Below, one piece after another: positions 1 through 8,040 of a DNA stretch of 12,796 nucleotides. Location: positions 1 to 12,796 of the forward strand of contig NWUY0304001127.1 of assembly GCA_004151065.3 (NCBI GenBank). Reading direction: 5' to 3'. Position 1 is the stretch's first letter. Each line of letters opens with the position of its first letter. Source of the stretch: Larix sibirica (lineage: Eukaryota > Streptophyta > Pinopsida > Pinales > Pinaceae). Below the pieces are notes generated by a model. It had not been told where the DNA came from. It searched no databases and saw only the letters and a list, made by a program, of their open reading frames with translations. The position numbers and the translations under genes were made by a program.

Positions 1-95
1 GTACCCTCGACGTACCCAAGTACCCTGTTTCAAAAAGTGGCGTCCCCGTCCCCGTCCCCGTACCAGTACCCGCCCCCGTACCCACGTTTCCTGGC
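1..95. repeat. GC-rich degenerate hexamer tract (GTCCCC/GTACCC)
   Basis: The first 95 bases are made largely of six-base units of the form GTCCCC and GTACCC, including three consecutive CGTCCC-type units at about 43-60 and several GTACCC-like units on either side. A 15-base AT-richer spacer with a run of five A sits near 32-36. On the minus strand this gives at least six runs of three or more G within about 50 bases, with short loops, so it could form a G-quadruplex. The tract is cut by the window edge, so its full length is unknown. No coding potential is apparent. Confidence 0.75.
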
Positions 96-283
96 AACTT
101 AGGTTATTTCTATCCATTCCATCCTGAACTGCAGTACTGCAAGAAGTGAAACAGAAAAGGTTTGATGCTGGTATCTCATGTGAACAATTCTGCAGTTAGG
201 TACATCCATCACAAACAAGAATCCTGTGGCTAGGCTTCTTTCAACCTGTGATTGCTTTCTTGATAAGCACATGGGCAAGAAGG

Positions 284-640
284 GAACCATAACGAGCTGT
301 AAGGCTGGCTATTCCTGTTAATGATCATGATGATGAGACACACAACTAAATGAGCATAGACCAAATTCCGGTAAATGGACATTGATCTTTGATAGGTTTG
401 TAATGAATTGTGCGGGTAGCTATCACCAGCAGGGATAACAATGACGAGTAACACAACTAAATGAGCATAGAATACATTGTGGTCTATGGACTTTGATATT
501 TACCAACTTTGTAAAGAATTGTAAAGCTGAGTAATGCCACAAGGGACCATAATGATGGGTAAAACAACTAAATGAACATAGAGCAGATTGTGGTCAATGG
601 ACTTTGATTTTTACTAGCTTTCTAAACCATTGTGCAACAT
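284..640. repeat. Three-copy 111-bp tandem repeat
   Basis: The motif ACAACTAAATGA followed by CATAG recurs at about 342, 453 and 564, exactly 111 bp apart each time. Each copy continues with a similar block: a GG-TCAATGGAC-like stretch, then CTTTGAT, a T-rich segment, and an AATTGT-type end. The first copy is the most diverged. An extra fragment resembling the head of the unit (GGGAACCATAACGA, about 284) lies upstream, so the array may once have been longer. Open frames on the minus strand here are repeat-derived and show no protein family. Confidence 0.85.
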
Positions 641-1084
641 ATGCTCGGGACAGTTTGCATCGGTGTCTATCGAAGGACTAGTCCCTGCCATAATGCAGGT
701 AACCTATAGCAGCATGAACCATGGACTGTCCACATAAAAAACTACCTTTTATCCTTGTGAGCATTGAGCCTGAGGGCCTCTCCCAAGTGTAAGGCTAGCC
801 TCTAGGCATTGCTAGTTTGGGTATCATAAAACATTGGAGTAGAAGTTATGGAATTACTTTACAGGCAATGTAACATCCCATATATCTCATAGTAATGAGG
901 ACATTTAAAGATAAAGTGCTTGTTTGTCTGTCTCCTGTAAATGGCAAATCCAACATAACCTATCCTATCGCGGTATTTGGTGCTTAACTTACACCTGAAA
1001 TCGATGAGAGCCCACTCAGAGTTGGACTAGGGGGGATCTTGAGTCAATGTATCCAGTGTTGGAGCGTGTAAGGGAGCCACACTA
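641..1084. other. Unrecognised non-coding stretch
   Basis: No long open frame or RNA gene is visible on either strand. Two small items are present: a perfect 10-bp palindrome AGGCTAGCCT near 792, and a 12-bp motif TTTACAGGCAAT at 858-869 whose reverse complement lies at 1257-1268. The sequence after the latter begins TGTAACATCCC, a typical style of plant LTR start, but no matching LTR end or target duplication could be found. Confidence 0.5.
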
Positions 1085-1240
1085 TGAGGCTGTCTTTGTC
1101 CTCTAGGAAGTGCTTTACATAAAGGCCATCTCCAGCCTCAAATCCCTATGTGGATCCACAAAATGAGTCTGTCTTTGAGCTCTAGAAAGTGCTTTATATA
1201 AAAGGCCATCTTGCGTCTCAAATCCCTAAGTGGGACGATT
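1085..1240. repeat. 79-bp tandem duplication
   Basis: Two direct copies start near 1085 and 1164. They share GAG-CTGTCTTTG, CTCTAG-AAGTGCTTTA, AAAGGCCATCT and TCAAATCCCTA in the same order, and the TGTCTTTG motif is offset by 79 bp. The second copy carries a good TATA-like element; the first has ACATAAA at the same place. The copies are diverged enough that the duplication is not recent. Confidence 0.85.
1195..1203 (+). promoter_or_regulatory. TATA-box-like element
   Basis: TATATAAAA followed by GGCC is a close match to a plant TATA box, and it sits in the second copy of the 79-bp duplication. No coding sequence follows at a sensible distance. It could be a remnant of an LTR promoter or a chance match in AT-rich DNA. 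The nearest AATAAA downstream on the same strand is at 1828-1833. Confidence 0.25.
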
Positions 1241-1273
1241 CAAGTGAATTGGATATATTGCCTGTAAATATTC

Positions 1274-1350
1274 TCCTTGAATGGGAGAAGGGGGTCTATT
1301 GCTTACTAGGCAAAAGGTGTCTTTGAATGGGGGAAGGGGGTCTATCGCTA
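1274..1350. repeat. 46-bp tandem duplication
   Basis: The block TTGAATGGGAGAAGGGGGTC, then TATTGCT, is repeated 46 bp downstream with two or three differences (TTGAATGGGGGAAGG and so on, ending TATCGCT). It directly follows the 79-bp duplication. No coding role is visible. Confidence 0.85.
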
Positions 1351-2047
1351 TATCGATTATTGATGGAAACAAAAAGCGTCTAAATACCAGCATCGTGCTC
1401 TCTCAGAACTTTGAAAGGGGGGCAGACTGAGTTGTGGCCTCCGAAGATTGGAAGGAAAAATATGGGTACTAGTCTTTACTTGTCATTGAGTTTGAGAATA
1501 TTTGGAATTGATGCAACAACTCTCTTAATCTGAAAACAGTCTTGATCTGGAAAGGGTGTGACACAAATTTTGCCTAGATGATGGACCGAGGGACTGTTTT
1601 CTTGCATTTGATGATGCCACAAAGTAAGAGAGTATGAACTCTCTCAGTACAAACCCAATCAGACTCAAGCAAGCACGATCCTCTGTTGCCACCTAATTCA
1701 TCTGGGTGAAACAAATCTCAAGTCACTGGGCTTGCAGCCTTGGGGGCAAGTTCAGGTTGCGTGTGGCTATCAACCCCTCTGTTTAGGGCCAACTCCCAAA
1801 CAAAGCCAAGGGAAGTGGACCCTGATAAATAAAACCAAAGATTACAGGAGTTAATTCTAAATAGTACAAGTACAAAATGATATGAAATAAAACAAGTATT
1901 TGGCAACTATATCTAATCTAAGATATAGCAATGATACAAGTATTTTCAATTTTGATCTACAACTTATAAGCATGCAAATAAATAAATATGTGAAATCACT
2001 GCAATTATGATATTCAAATAAAGACCAGTGCCTGAAATCGAAAGTAG
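1351..2047. other. Unassigned region with a GC-richer block at about 1718-1825
   Basis: There is no recognisable gene. The segment at about 1718-1825 is visibly richer in G and C than its flanks and is open on the minus strand, where it reads a stretch containing ELALNRGVDSHTQPELAPKA before a stop. I do not recognise this as a protein family. The region right of 1830 is strongly AT-rich and leads to the edge of the LINE fragment. The block could be part of a degraded LTR element or a decayed exon; neither is shown. Confidence 0.4.
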
Positions 2048-2186
2048 ATGTATGCTACGAATAACTATGTAAAAGGGTTGGAACATAGTGGCATTAGACT
2101 GATGAACGGGGAAGATATTCTGGATTGGACGTGCAATTCTTCTTCGGGGCAGGTAGATGTTTCTTTAGCTTATGATCTTTCTCTGA

Positions 2187-2558
2187 TCTGCTGGATGGAA
2201 AGTGGTGGTTCCGGCCTTTTGGTCAGCTCCATTAAAATTGCAACTGTTTTGCTGGCTGGTGCTCGAAAACAAAATACTGATTTTTGATAACCTGAAGAAG
2301 TGTGGTATTGTCGGTCCTTTTCACTGTCCTTTCTGCTGCGCAGGTGAAGATTTGGTCGATCATATATTTGCTTCCTGTGATTTTGCACAGAAAATTTGGG
2401 GTGAAGTGCTGCGGGTGTTGAATTCATCTGCTAGATGGGGATTGGGCTTGTTTGAGGCAAACCTTCGGGTCTGGGTTCATTCTGTTGTCTCTCTTCCAAA
2501 TTTACCCCTGTTTGTTATCTGGGGTCTGTGGTGTTATAGAAATCTGAATGTTTTCTAG
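2187..2558 (+). pseudogene. Zinc-binding domain of LINE reverse transcriptase (zf-RVT)
   Basis: The longest intact piece of the LINE remnant. It reads a W-rich start (AFWSAPLKLQLFCWLV), then NKILIFDNLKKCGIVGPF, then a zinc-ligand set C-x2-C-x8-H-x4-C with cysteines at 2325 and 2334, histidine at 2361 and cysteine at 2376, followed by FAQKIW. This order is the hallmark of the zf-RVT domain that follows the reverse transcriptase in plant LINEs and LINE-derived pseudogenes. All four ligands are kept. The frame ends at a TAG (2556-2558) where the context (N-V-F, then N-G) suggests that a sense codon was lost. No credible ATG start exists because the piece is internal to a polyprotein. Confidence 0.85.
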
Positions 2559-2684
2559 AATGGACAGAGGTATGCTTTTAGCATTGTGGCAAATATTATT
2601 GGTACTTTTAGGGAGTTTTATAAGGTTTCAAAAGAGGTGCCAGTCCGTACCTTAAGACCTCCCTCTGTTTTGAAGGATTGTCCT

Positions 2685-3090
2685 GTAGGTTTCTTTAATG
2701 GAGCGTTGCATTCTGATCTATGTGGAGCAGGATAGGTTATCAAATTGTCCAGTGATGACTTTCTTCAATTCTGGATGGCTTGTGGTTCTCGTACTAACTC
2801 TAGGGCCAAGCTCTTGGCCCTTTGGGGTATATTATTTTGTGCCAGGAGGTGGAACTTGGTATCGCTGCAGGTTTTTGGGGATTCTTGGGTTATCGCTTGC
2901 ATGCAAGTTATCCTTTTGGAGGGCTGGAAACATAGAATTCGTGAGGTACAAACTTACAAAGTACTTTCCAGTTTATCTCTTTTAATCATATATACAGGCA
3001 ACTGAATGATCGTGCAGATCAGCTATCAAAGAGGGCTCTAGGGCAGGTTGGAGGACTTATGTTTTATGAAGTACCGGGTCCATTCAAGAA
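2685..3090 (+). pseudogene. RNase H-like domain of the LINE remnant, catalytically dead
   Basis: The plant-type RNase H fold is recognisable by the order GFF-GA, CGAG, TNSRA-LLALWGIL, VFGDSWVI and HIYRQLNDRADQLS. The four acidic active-site positions can be located. The first is Asn (AAT, 2697-2699) instead of Asp. The second is Lys (AAG, 2808-2810) instead of Glu. The third is a retained Asp (2880-2882) in the GDS motif. The fourth is a retained Asp (3017-3019). With two replaced, a TAG at 2733 and a frameshift near 2982, the domain cannot be active. In an intact element it would digest the RNA of the RNA-DNA hybrid. A host gene derived from such a domain is unlikely given the breaks. Confidence 0.8.
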
Positions 3091-3139
3091 TCTCTTCTGG
3101 TTCTTTCCAGGTATACTGAGATGGTTTGCCTTAATATGA

Positions 3140-3920
3140 CACTTAGTCAATAACAGTTTTGTTGTATCTTGTGATTTCCGGTGCTTTTTTGGAAGCCACA
3201 ATGTAGATGGTTAAAAGTTAGTTTTGAGGAAGTTTGTTGAAGTGATGGCCTAGCAGAGATTTCTGAAATATATAGTTTTATACTGGTTCCATTGGACTGT
3301 CAGTTATTTATTTTTTGGAACCTTTTGGACTGTTGGAATGTTTACCTTTGATTCATATCTAATGAATATCAAGGAAGAGTTTTTTTCTGGTTTACAAAAA
3401 AGATTTATGCTTTTGAGATAATCAATGAAATGGGTACTTAGATCTATGACATCAAGTTAATTGTCTGTATACAGAATTTAAACATGAGAACCATTTGCAT
3501 GTGATTTTTGAAAGCAAAGTGAGATATGCCATATAAGATTAGTACTTGAGATTACTTTTAGCCAATTAAAATTGAATGGGAGTTAAAGATGTTAGAGACT
3601 ATCTAAATAGCGCCTATTTATTTGTATTACATCAGCTGGCTTCTATAATAGGGATGTATCTAAAGTCATGTTATACTTCGCCTTGAACAGGTTTGCTTTT
3701 ATTAATTGTATCTACTAGTGATTATGGCACACATTGCATGCATAGTTTCAACTTGTATTTTGGCTTCACACAGTTAAGCATTGCATGCTTAATCCAGTCA
3801 TTTTCTTTGTATTACAAGCTAACATATTTTGTCTGTTTGGCTCACTTCAATTTCTTAGAAAGTTTGATTAGTTTGGTATGCCTATCCTACCATTTTCTGC
3901 AACTCATGGCCATATGGTGA
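3140..3920 (+). other. Probable LINE 3' tail followed by unassigned AT-rich DNA
   Basis: The first few hundred bases after the LINE stop may be its 3' untranslated region, but no poly(A) end or simple-repeat tail marks a boundary. The rest, to 3920, is T-rich with only short chance open frames (for example 3693-3920) that encode hydrophobic sequence with no family signature. No RNA gene was seen. Confidence 0.4.
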
Positions 3921-4275
3921 CCCTTGCACGGATACCTGTAACAGTTTATGATGGTCAAGTATCAACCCTTTATCAGGAAAAATATTACATTTTTTAATCC
4001 TCTGAGGATTTAGGTTACTAAAATTGTTATTGATCGTGTTCACTCTGATACATTCATTTTGCATGAATTCTTTGCTTGAGCTATGCCAGAATAAGACATG
4101 CACGGATACCTTTATAGTTTATGATGGTCCAATATCAACCATTTATCAGCAAAATATGGTTGTCAATTCTTTGTGTGAGGTTTGAGGCTACTAAAATTGT
4201 TATTGGCTGTGTTCAGTCTGATCCATTCATTCTGTATGGATTCTTTTCTTGAGCTGTATCTCAGAATAAGACATA
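3921..4275. repeat. 174-bp tandem duplication
   Basis: Two direct copies begin with GCACGGATACCT at 3926 and 4100, an offset of 174 bp. They share GTTTATGATGGTC, ATCAACC-TTTATCAG, CTACTAAAATTGTTATTG, CATTCATT and AGAATAAGACAT in the same order, with scattered substitutions and small indels. A further, more diverged copy of the distal half lies at about 4788-4885. Confidence 0.9.
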
Positions 4276-4408
4276 AATGAGGCTGCTGCTTGCTCTTCAC
4301 GTGTTATTTAATGGCAAGCACGCACTTTTAAAAGTTTAAACCAATATCAAGAGTTTGGCATGGAGTTGGTTGTTTTTACACTGCAATAACCGACCTTTAG
4401 GAATTTTG

Positions 4409-4648
4409 CGTTTTAAGTTTTAATGGGGCAAGCAGCACACTATGGTCATCTATGGCCATAGAGAACTTGTTTTAAGTTTTAACATGTTCCTATTTTAATG
4501 AGGGCAAGCAGCACAGTATGATCTTCTATGGCCATAGAGAACTTGTTTTAAGTTTTAACATGTTCCTATTTTAATGGGGCAAGCAGCACAGTATGGTCTT
4601 CTATGGCCATAGAGAACTTGTTTTAAGTTTTAACAAGTTCCTATTTTG
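4409..4648. repeat. 75/76-bp tandem array, three full copies plus a partial
   Basis: The unit contains GGCAAGCAGCACA, then TATGGTC, the palindrome CTATGGCCATAG, AGAACTTG, TTTTAAGTTTTAACA and GTTCCTATTTT. The palindrome falls at 4450, 4526 and 4601, so spacing is 76 then 75 bp. The copies are nearly identical, which suggests recent expansion or homogenisation. A shortened copy (TTTTAAGTTTTAATGGGG) precedes the array at about 4411. Confidence 0.93.
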
Positions 4649-4787
4649 TCCAATCACTAAAGTTTCAAATGTTATTACCTGAATGTGCAACCTATGTTTA
4701 AATTTTTGAAATACTCAAGATATGCAGCTACTCCTGCACAGACGTACTTTGCTTTATATACCAGTTTAGTCACACCCTTTTACAACG

Positions 4788-4885
4788 AAAGTACTGGCAA
4801 TTTTGTTGGTTGCACGAAGGTGATTCATTCATTCTACATGGTTTCTGTAGAATCTATAGTTTGGTGGACAGAGTAAGACCTGAAT
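4788..4885. repeat. Diverged third copy of the 174-bp unit (distal half)
   Basis: The order TACT-x-AATTTTGTTGGTTG, CATTCATTCTACATGG, TTCT and AGAGTAAGACCTGAATAA matches, with many substitutions, the distal half of the unit at 4190-4275 (CTACTAAAATTGTTATTGG, CATTCATTCTGTATGG, AGAATAAGACATAAAT). It is separated from the two main copies by about 500 bp that contain the 75-bp array. Confidence 0.5.
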
Positions 4886-5421
4886 AAAACTTCCGAGTCT
4901 GTCCTTCGCAAGCTAATACAATGTTAGCAGATCCCTTACATGTTTTTTCCATAGAGTTAGATATAAAACCATCTCAATGGGCATTTTGGATTAAGAGTAC
5001 TGCATTCCACATAGCTGGGGTTTGGTATGTAAATATTGTCTTTTTCAAGGTGACAAGCAGTGTAAGATGGTTGTCCTTGGAAATAGCATGCTCAAGAATC
5101 ATTTATTTGTCTGCAATAGTTTATCATTTAATAATTCTGAAGTATGCAGTCTCTCGTATCTTCTCACAATTTGTAAGTTTTAAGTTGTTGGTTTAACTGT
5201 TTAACCTCATAAATGGCATTATTGGTTTTTAGTGTTTGACATTTGGTGCTAAGGATAACCTGGTTGTTCCTCTGTTGATTCCTAACTTAACAGGTTGAAC
5301 AGTGTTATAATGCATTTGATCATGTTTATTGATTTTTAAACCTGATATCTTACAGTATGAGCAGAAACTCTCAAGTTTAAGCTTTTGGTATCTGTGTGTC
5401 ATCACACCTGTTGTGTTAAAG

Positions 5422-5477
5422 GCAACACGAGGCTTCCTTGGAATCAGTATTGCATGAGAAGAAAGAAGCAGACTATT
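5422..5477 (+). other. Exon-like stretch, isolated
   Basis: A 56-nt segment lies between an AG (5420-5421) and a good plant donor GTAAGT (5478-5483). In one frame, phase 1 at both ends, it reads QHEASLESVLHEKKEADY, a charged, helix-prone sequence of coiled-coil character. The frame is closed by TAA just upstream of the acceptor, as expected if the upstream part is intron. No neighbouring exon can be linked to it, and the polypyrimidine tract is only moderate. It may be a chance match. Confidence 0.2.
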
Positions 5478-5889
5478 GTAAGTTCCTAAATGAATAGTAA
5501 CGTTCTCATTTCATTGATATTATGCGTTCTTTTTGAGCCACAAAAGATGCTTTCTTGGCAATTAATACAAAGCTTGTTTCTTCCCTGTATGTCGGATGTG
5601 TCCTTTTTTAGTTGACCGAGAAAACAAATTCATGCTCACCATTAGCCTCTTAAGATATATACACTTCATGGATTACATATGGATTATGCATGGACGTTAA
5701 TGCCACCCTCAATTTTCTGGTGGGGCAGCATTTTACTTGTGGAAGGCTTTTTGTTCTTGGTCCAAGTCATATGTTCAATTTAAGCTTGTTTAAGTTTTGC
5801 ATAGAACCGTTATGGTAATTCAGTAGTTAATTTGTCGCGTTCATATTTTTCGTTTGATATTCAACTGAACAGGCACTTGTGAAAAATTA

Positions 5890-6258
5890 GTTGCCTTGTG
5901 GGAAATTGCATGTGTTTTGGGAGATTGGATCTGATTGACATCCAGGCTAAATAGTGGACTGGGGCACTTTTATATCTATGGTATACATATTAATAATATA
6001 TTGATCTGAAGCCAAATCAAAATGAATATTTTCTTTAATGCCTTGATTAAAATGTGCAATTGTCATTTATATTCGATTGTCTTTTGGGAAATTGCATGTG
6101 TTTTGGGAGATCGGATCTGATTGATATCCAGGCTAAATAGTGGACTGGGACACTTTTATATCTATGGTATACATATTAATAATAATCTGGCCAAATAAAA
6201 AATGAATATTTTCTGTAATGCTTTGAATAAAGTGTGCAATTGTCATTTATATTCGATG
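5890..6258. repeat. 186-bp tandem duplication
   Basis: Two long, very similar direct copies: GGGAAATTGCATGTG starts at 5900 and again at 6086. They share GGATCTGATTGA-ATCCAGG, CTAAATAGTGGACTGGG, CACTTTTATATCTATGG, AATGAATATTTTCT and GTGCAATTGTCATTTATA. The second copy has small deletions after TTAATAATA. No coding potential. Confidence 0.93.
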
Positions 6259-7062
6259 TTGCCAAACACAAGTGCTCAGTTCAATTTATTTTGGTATTGC
6301 AAAAAAAGATGCACATGAATTATGAAGAAGCGAACTAGTGTTACGAAGGGTTACGTTTAGTATTGCAAAATTTTGTTATTTCTTTATTGTTTGATAAAAG
6401 CCACAAATGTTGAGTTATTTTCTCTACACTTGCATCATTTTGCTTCTTCGAGATTATTCTATTGTGATTGGAGAAATAATGTGTTTAGGGGGTTTAAAAA
6501 TGCTAAGAAGGTTGATGGAGGTTGAAGGCAACACTCAAGGTAGCCTAATCAGTTCAACCATATTGTAGTGAAGTATCTCAAATATTATCCATTTCTTATG
6601 TTATGATCAGTGGAACAATTGCAGGAGCTGGGAAGCTATTTTTTCCATCTTTTTACGATGGATTTATCACTTTCTATTTACAAGTTTTTTTTCCCTTGGA
6701 GTTTGGACTGGTCTTTTAATTGCAGCATATAATAGGTTTTTTTCCTGGGTTACAACGTAAAGCTCACTCATCTTGTATATCCTTTTAGGCTTTTTGTTGA
6801 AACCTATTTTCTTATCAGAAACCTATTCAAATGCCCAATTATTACATGTTAATTCGAAGGCAGAACTTCTTTCTTTTCAGTGGTTGGAGGCAGTTGGTTA
6901 AGTAGACCGTTTTACCTGTATTAATTAAATAACAATGATAATGCGAAGTAGAGGAGCTTCGCACATATAATAAACATTTGAAATGTATTTTTTTTTATAT
7001 AGTATCCAGTGGAATGTGGTTAAAATTTGTGTTTGGGTTGTAAACAACCATCAGAATATGAT
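6259..7062. other. Unassigned AT-rich region with one small hairpin
   Basis: No gene or RNA gene was recognised. A perfect 7-bp stem, TGCGAAG and CTTCGCA around an 8-base loop, lies at 6942-6963. A second exon-like segment at 6489-6539 (acceptor TTTAG, frame reading KMLRRLMEVEGNTQ, donor GTAGCC) is weak. A strong acceptor-like TTCTTTCTTTTCAG ends at 6880 without a matching exon. Confidence 0.4.
6942..6963. other. Small perfect hairpin
   Basis: TGCGAAG, loop TAGAGGAG, CTTCGCA. The arm is GC-richer than its surroundings. No terminator context, element boundary or RNA family is evident. Confidence 0.5.
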
Positions 7063-7065
7063 ATT

Positions 7066-7362
7066 AACCAAATTGTGGACTTTTTCAATTTAGGGATGGC
7101 GTTATGTGGATTTTGAGATGAACACATTCTAAATACTTCGGAAAATTGAATTTGTTTTCTGGGTAATATTCTAGATTGTAGCCAAAGGCTCTATTATTAA
7201 CTAAATTGTGGACCGTTTCAATTCAAGGACAGCATTCGACTCATTGAATGATATAAAGATCTCGGAAAAAATGAAACGTAGATTTTGTGACGAACTCATT
7301 CTAAATACCATGGAAAATTGAATTAGTTTTCTGGGTAATATTATGGATTGTAGCCAATGGAT
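7066..7362. repeat. Diverged tandem duplication, 133-172 bp spacing
   Basis: The shared order is AAATTGTGGAC, TTTCAATT, GATTTTG-GA, CTCATTCTAAATAC, GGAAAATTGAATT, TTTTCTGGGTAATATT and GATTGTAGCCAA. The head motif is offset by 133 bp (7070 to 7203) but the tail by 172 bp (7159 to 7331). The second copy therefore carries about 39 bp of extra sequence in the middle, or the first lost it. Confidence 0.85.
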
Positions 7363-7700
7363 GCTTTGACTATCGGGACTGCAAAATAATGTGTGGCATT
7401 AGAACTTAATGATCTGAAGTTAATGCAACGCTAGTGTTATGATGGATTCTATGATAATTTTAGTGGCAGTAAAATTTATAATCTAGTAAATGAATGATAA
7501 TTTTATGGTGAATTCTACGGTGAGATGGTGGAAGCTTTGACTATCAGGTCTCCAAAATAATGTCGGTGGCATTAAAACATAATGATCTAAAGTTGATGCA
7601 GCGTTAGCGTTATGACGGATTCTATTATAACTTGAGTGGAAGTAAAATTTAATGATCTATAGTGAATGTGTTAAATTTATTTTTGAATTCTATGATGAGA
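7361..7700. repeat. 171-bp tandem duplication
   Basis: GCTTTGACTATC at 7363 recurs at 7534. Both copies continue with AAAATAATGT, GTGGCATTA, TAATGATCT-AAGTT, GATGCA-like, GTTATGA-GGATTCTAT, AGTAAAATTTA and GAATTCTA, then a GATGAGATGG or GGTGAGATGG end. It adjoins the previous repeat. Confidence 0.88.
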
Positions 7701-7792
7701 TGGAGGTGCGTAGAGTATAACATGCATCATTAATTGTAAATTCTACGATGAGTTGGGAGGCATGTAGAGTATACGATGCATCACTAAATGTG
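7684..7792. repeat. 53-bp tandem duplication
   Basis: Two copies (AATTCTA-GATGAG, GTAGAGTATA, GATGCATCA or CATGCATCAT, TAA-TGT) are offset by 53 bp. The first copy is the distal end of the 171-bp unit, so part of that unit was duplicated again. Confidence 0.82.
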
Positions 7793-7934
7793 CTATGCTT
7801 TGCCCTTGCCATTTTGCTCATTCAAATCTATATTAACCCCACAAGTTGGTTAGTGGAAATGCCAGGTGTTTGCTTGTACCAACAAAATATGAAAATTGAC
7901 CAGGTTGCTACTAATGATTGCCAGTTGCTAGGTT

Positions 7935-7986
7935 GGCTGAAAAAATAAGCAACAAACAATGGCTGAGAAAAAATAAGCAAGGCAAT
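7935..7986. repeat. 26-bp tandem duplication
   Basis: GGCTGA, A-run, ATAAGCAA occurs at 7935 and 7961 with one extra G in the second copy. The first copy falls at the end of a short chance open frame (7748-7948). Confidence 0.7.
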
Positions 7987-8040
7987 GACCACATACAAGT
8001 AGGTAGTATAACAAATGATGATGTACGCTGACAAAGTCAA

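Larger units (their letters stand above)
2048..3139 (+). pseudogene. 5'-truncated non-LTR retrotransposon (LINE) polyprotein, zf-RVT plus RNase H, broken
   Basis: This is the C-terminal end of a plant LINE polyprotein, which in an intact element copies the RNA into DNA at the target site. The order read is: a pre-zinc-finger segment (2048-2180, with the motif LMNGEDI and later SGQVDVSLAYDL); a shift of frame near 2181-2187; the zinc-binding RVT-tail domain (2187-2555); an in-frame TAG at 2556-2558; a linker; an RNase H domain with a second TAG at 2733-2735; a one-base loss in a T run near 2981-2984; then the RNase H end, including HIYRQLNDRADQLSKRAL, up to a stop at 3137-3139. The endonuclease and most of the reverse transcriptase are missing upstream. 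That 5' truncation is typical of LINE insertions. No clear poly(A) or target-site duplication was found. Family-level identification is from motif order and is fairly sure. Confidence 0.85.
4649..5889. other. Unassigned AT-rich region
   Basis: There is no recognisable gene. It holds a diverged third copy of the 174-bp repeat at about 4788-4885, and an exon-like stretch at 5422-5477. Open frames at 4685-4876 and 4921-5196 on the plus strand give hydrophobic products without family motifs, good start context or a conserved-looking composition, so I treat them as chance. The T-rich composition and the several TTNCAG-type acceptor-like sites would fit an intron, but that is an inference. Confidence 0.4.

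Noticed and set aside
230-454. 74-codon minus-strand open frame
   Set aside because: It lies across the 111-bp repeat array and shows no coding signature.
869-879. TGTAACATCCC as the start of a solo LTR
   Set aside because: The start looks right for plant LTRs, but I found no matching CA end, primer-binding site or five-base target duplication.
858-1268. 12-bp inverted match TTTACAGGCAAT / ATTGCCTGTAAA enclosing about 400 bp, possible MITE
   Set aside because: Several inverted 12-mers are expected by chance in a window of this size, and no target duplication or extended terminal repeat was found.
3693-3920. 75-codon plus-strand open frame
   Set aside because: Rich in Leu, Phe, Ser and Cys as expected from T-rich DNA; no recognisable domain.
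4921-5196. 91-codon plus-strand open frame as a gene
   Set aside because: Hydrophobic product with no family motif, AT-driven composition and no promoter or splice context; probably a chance frame.
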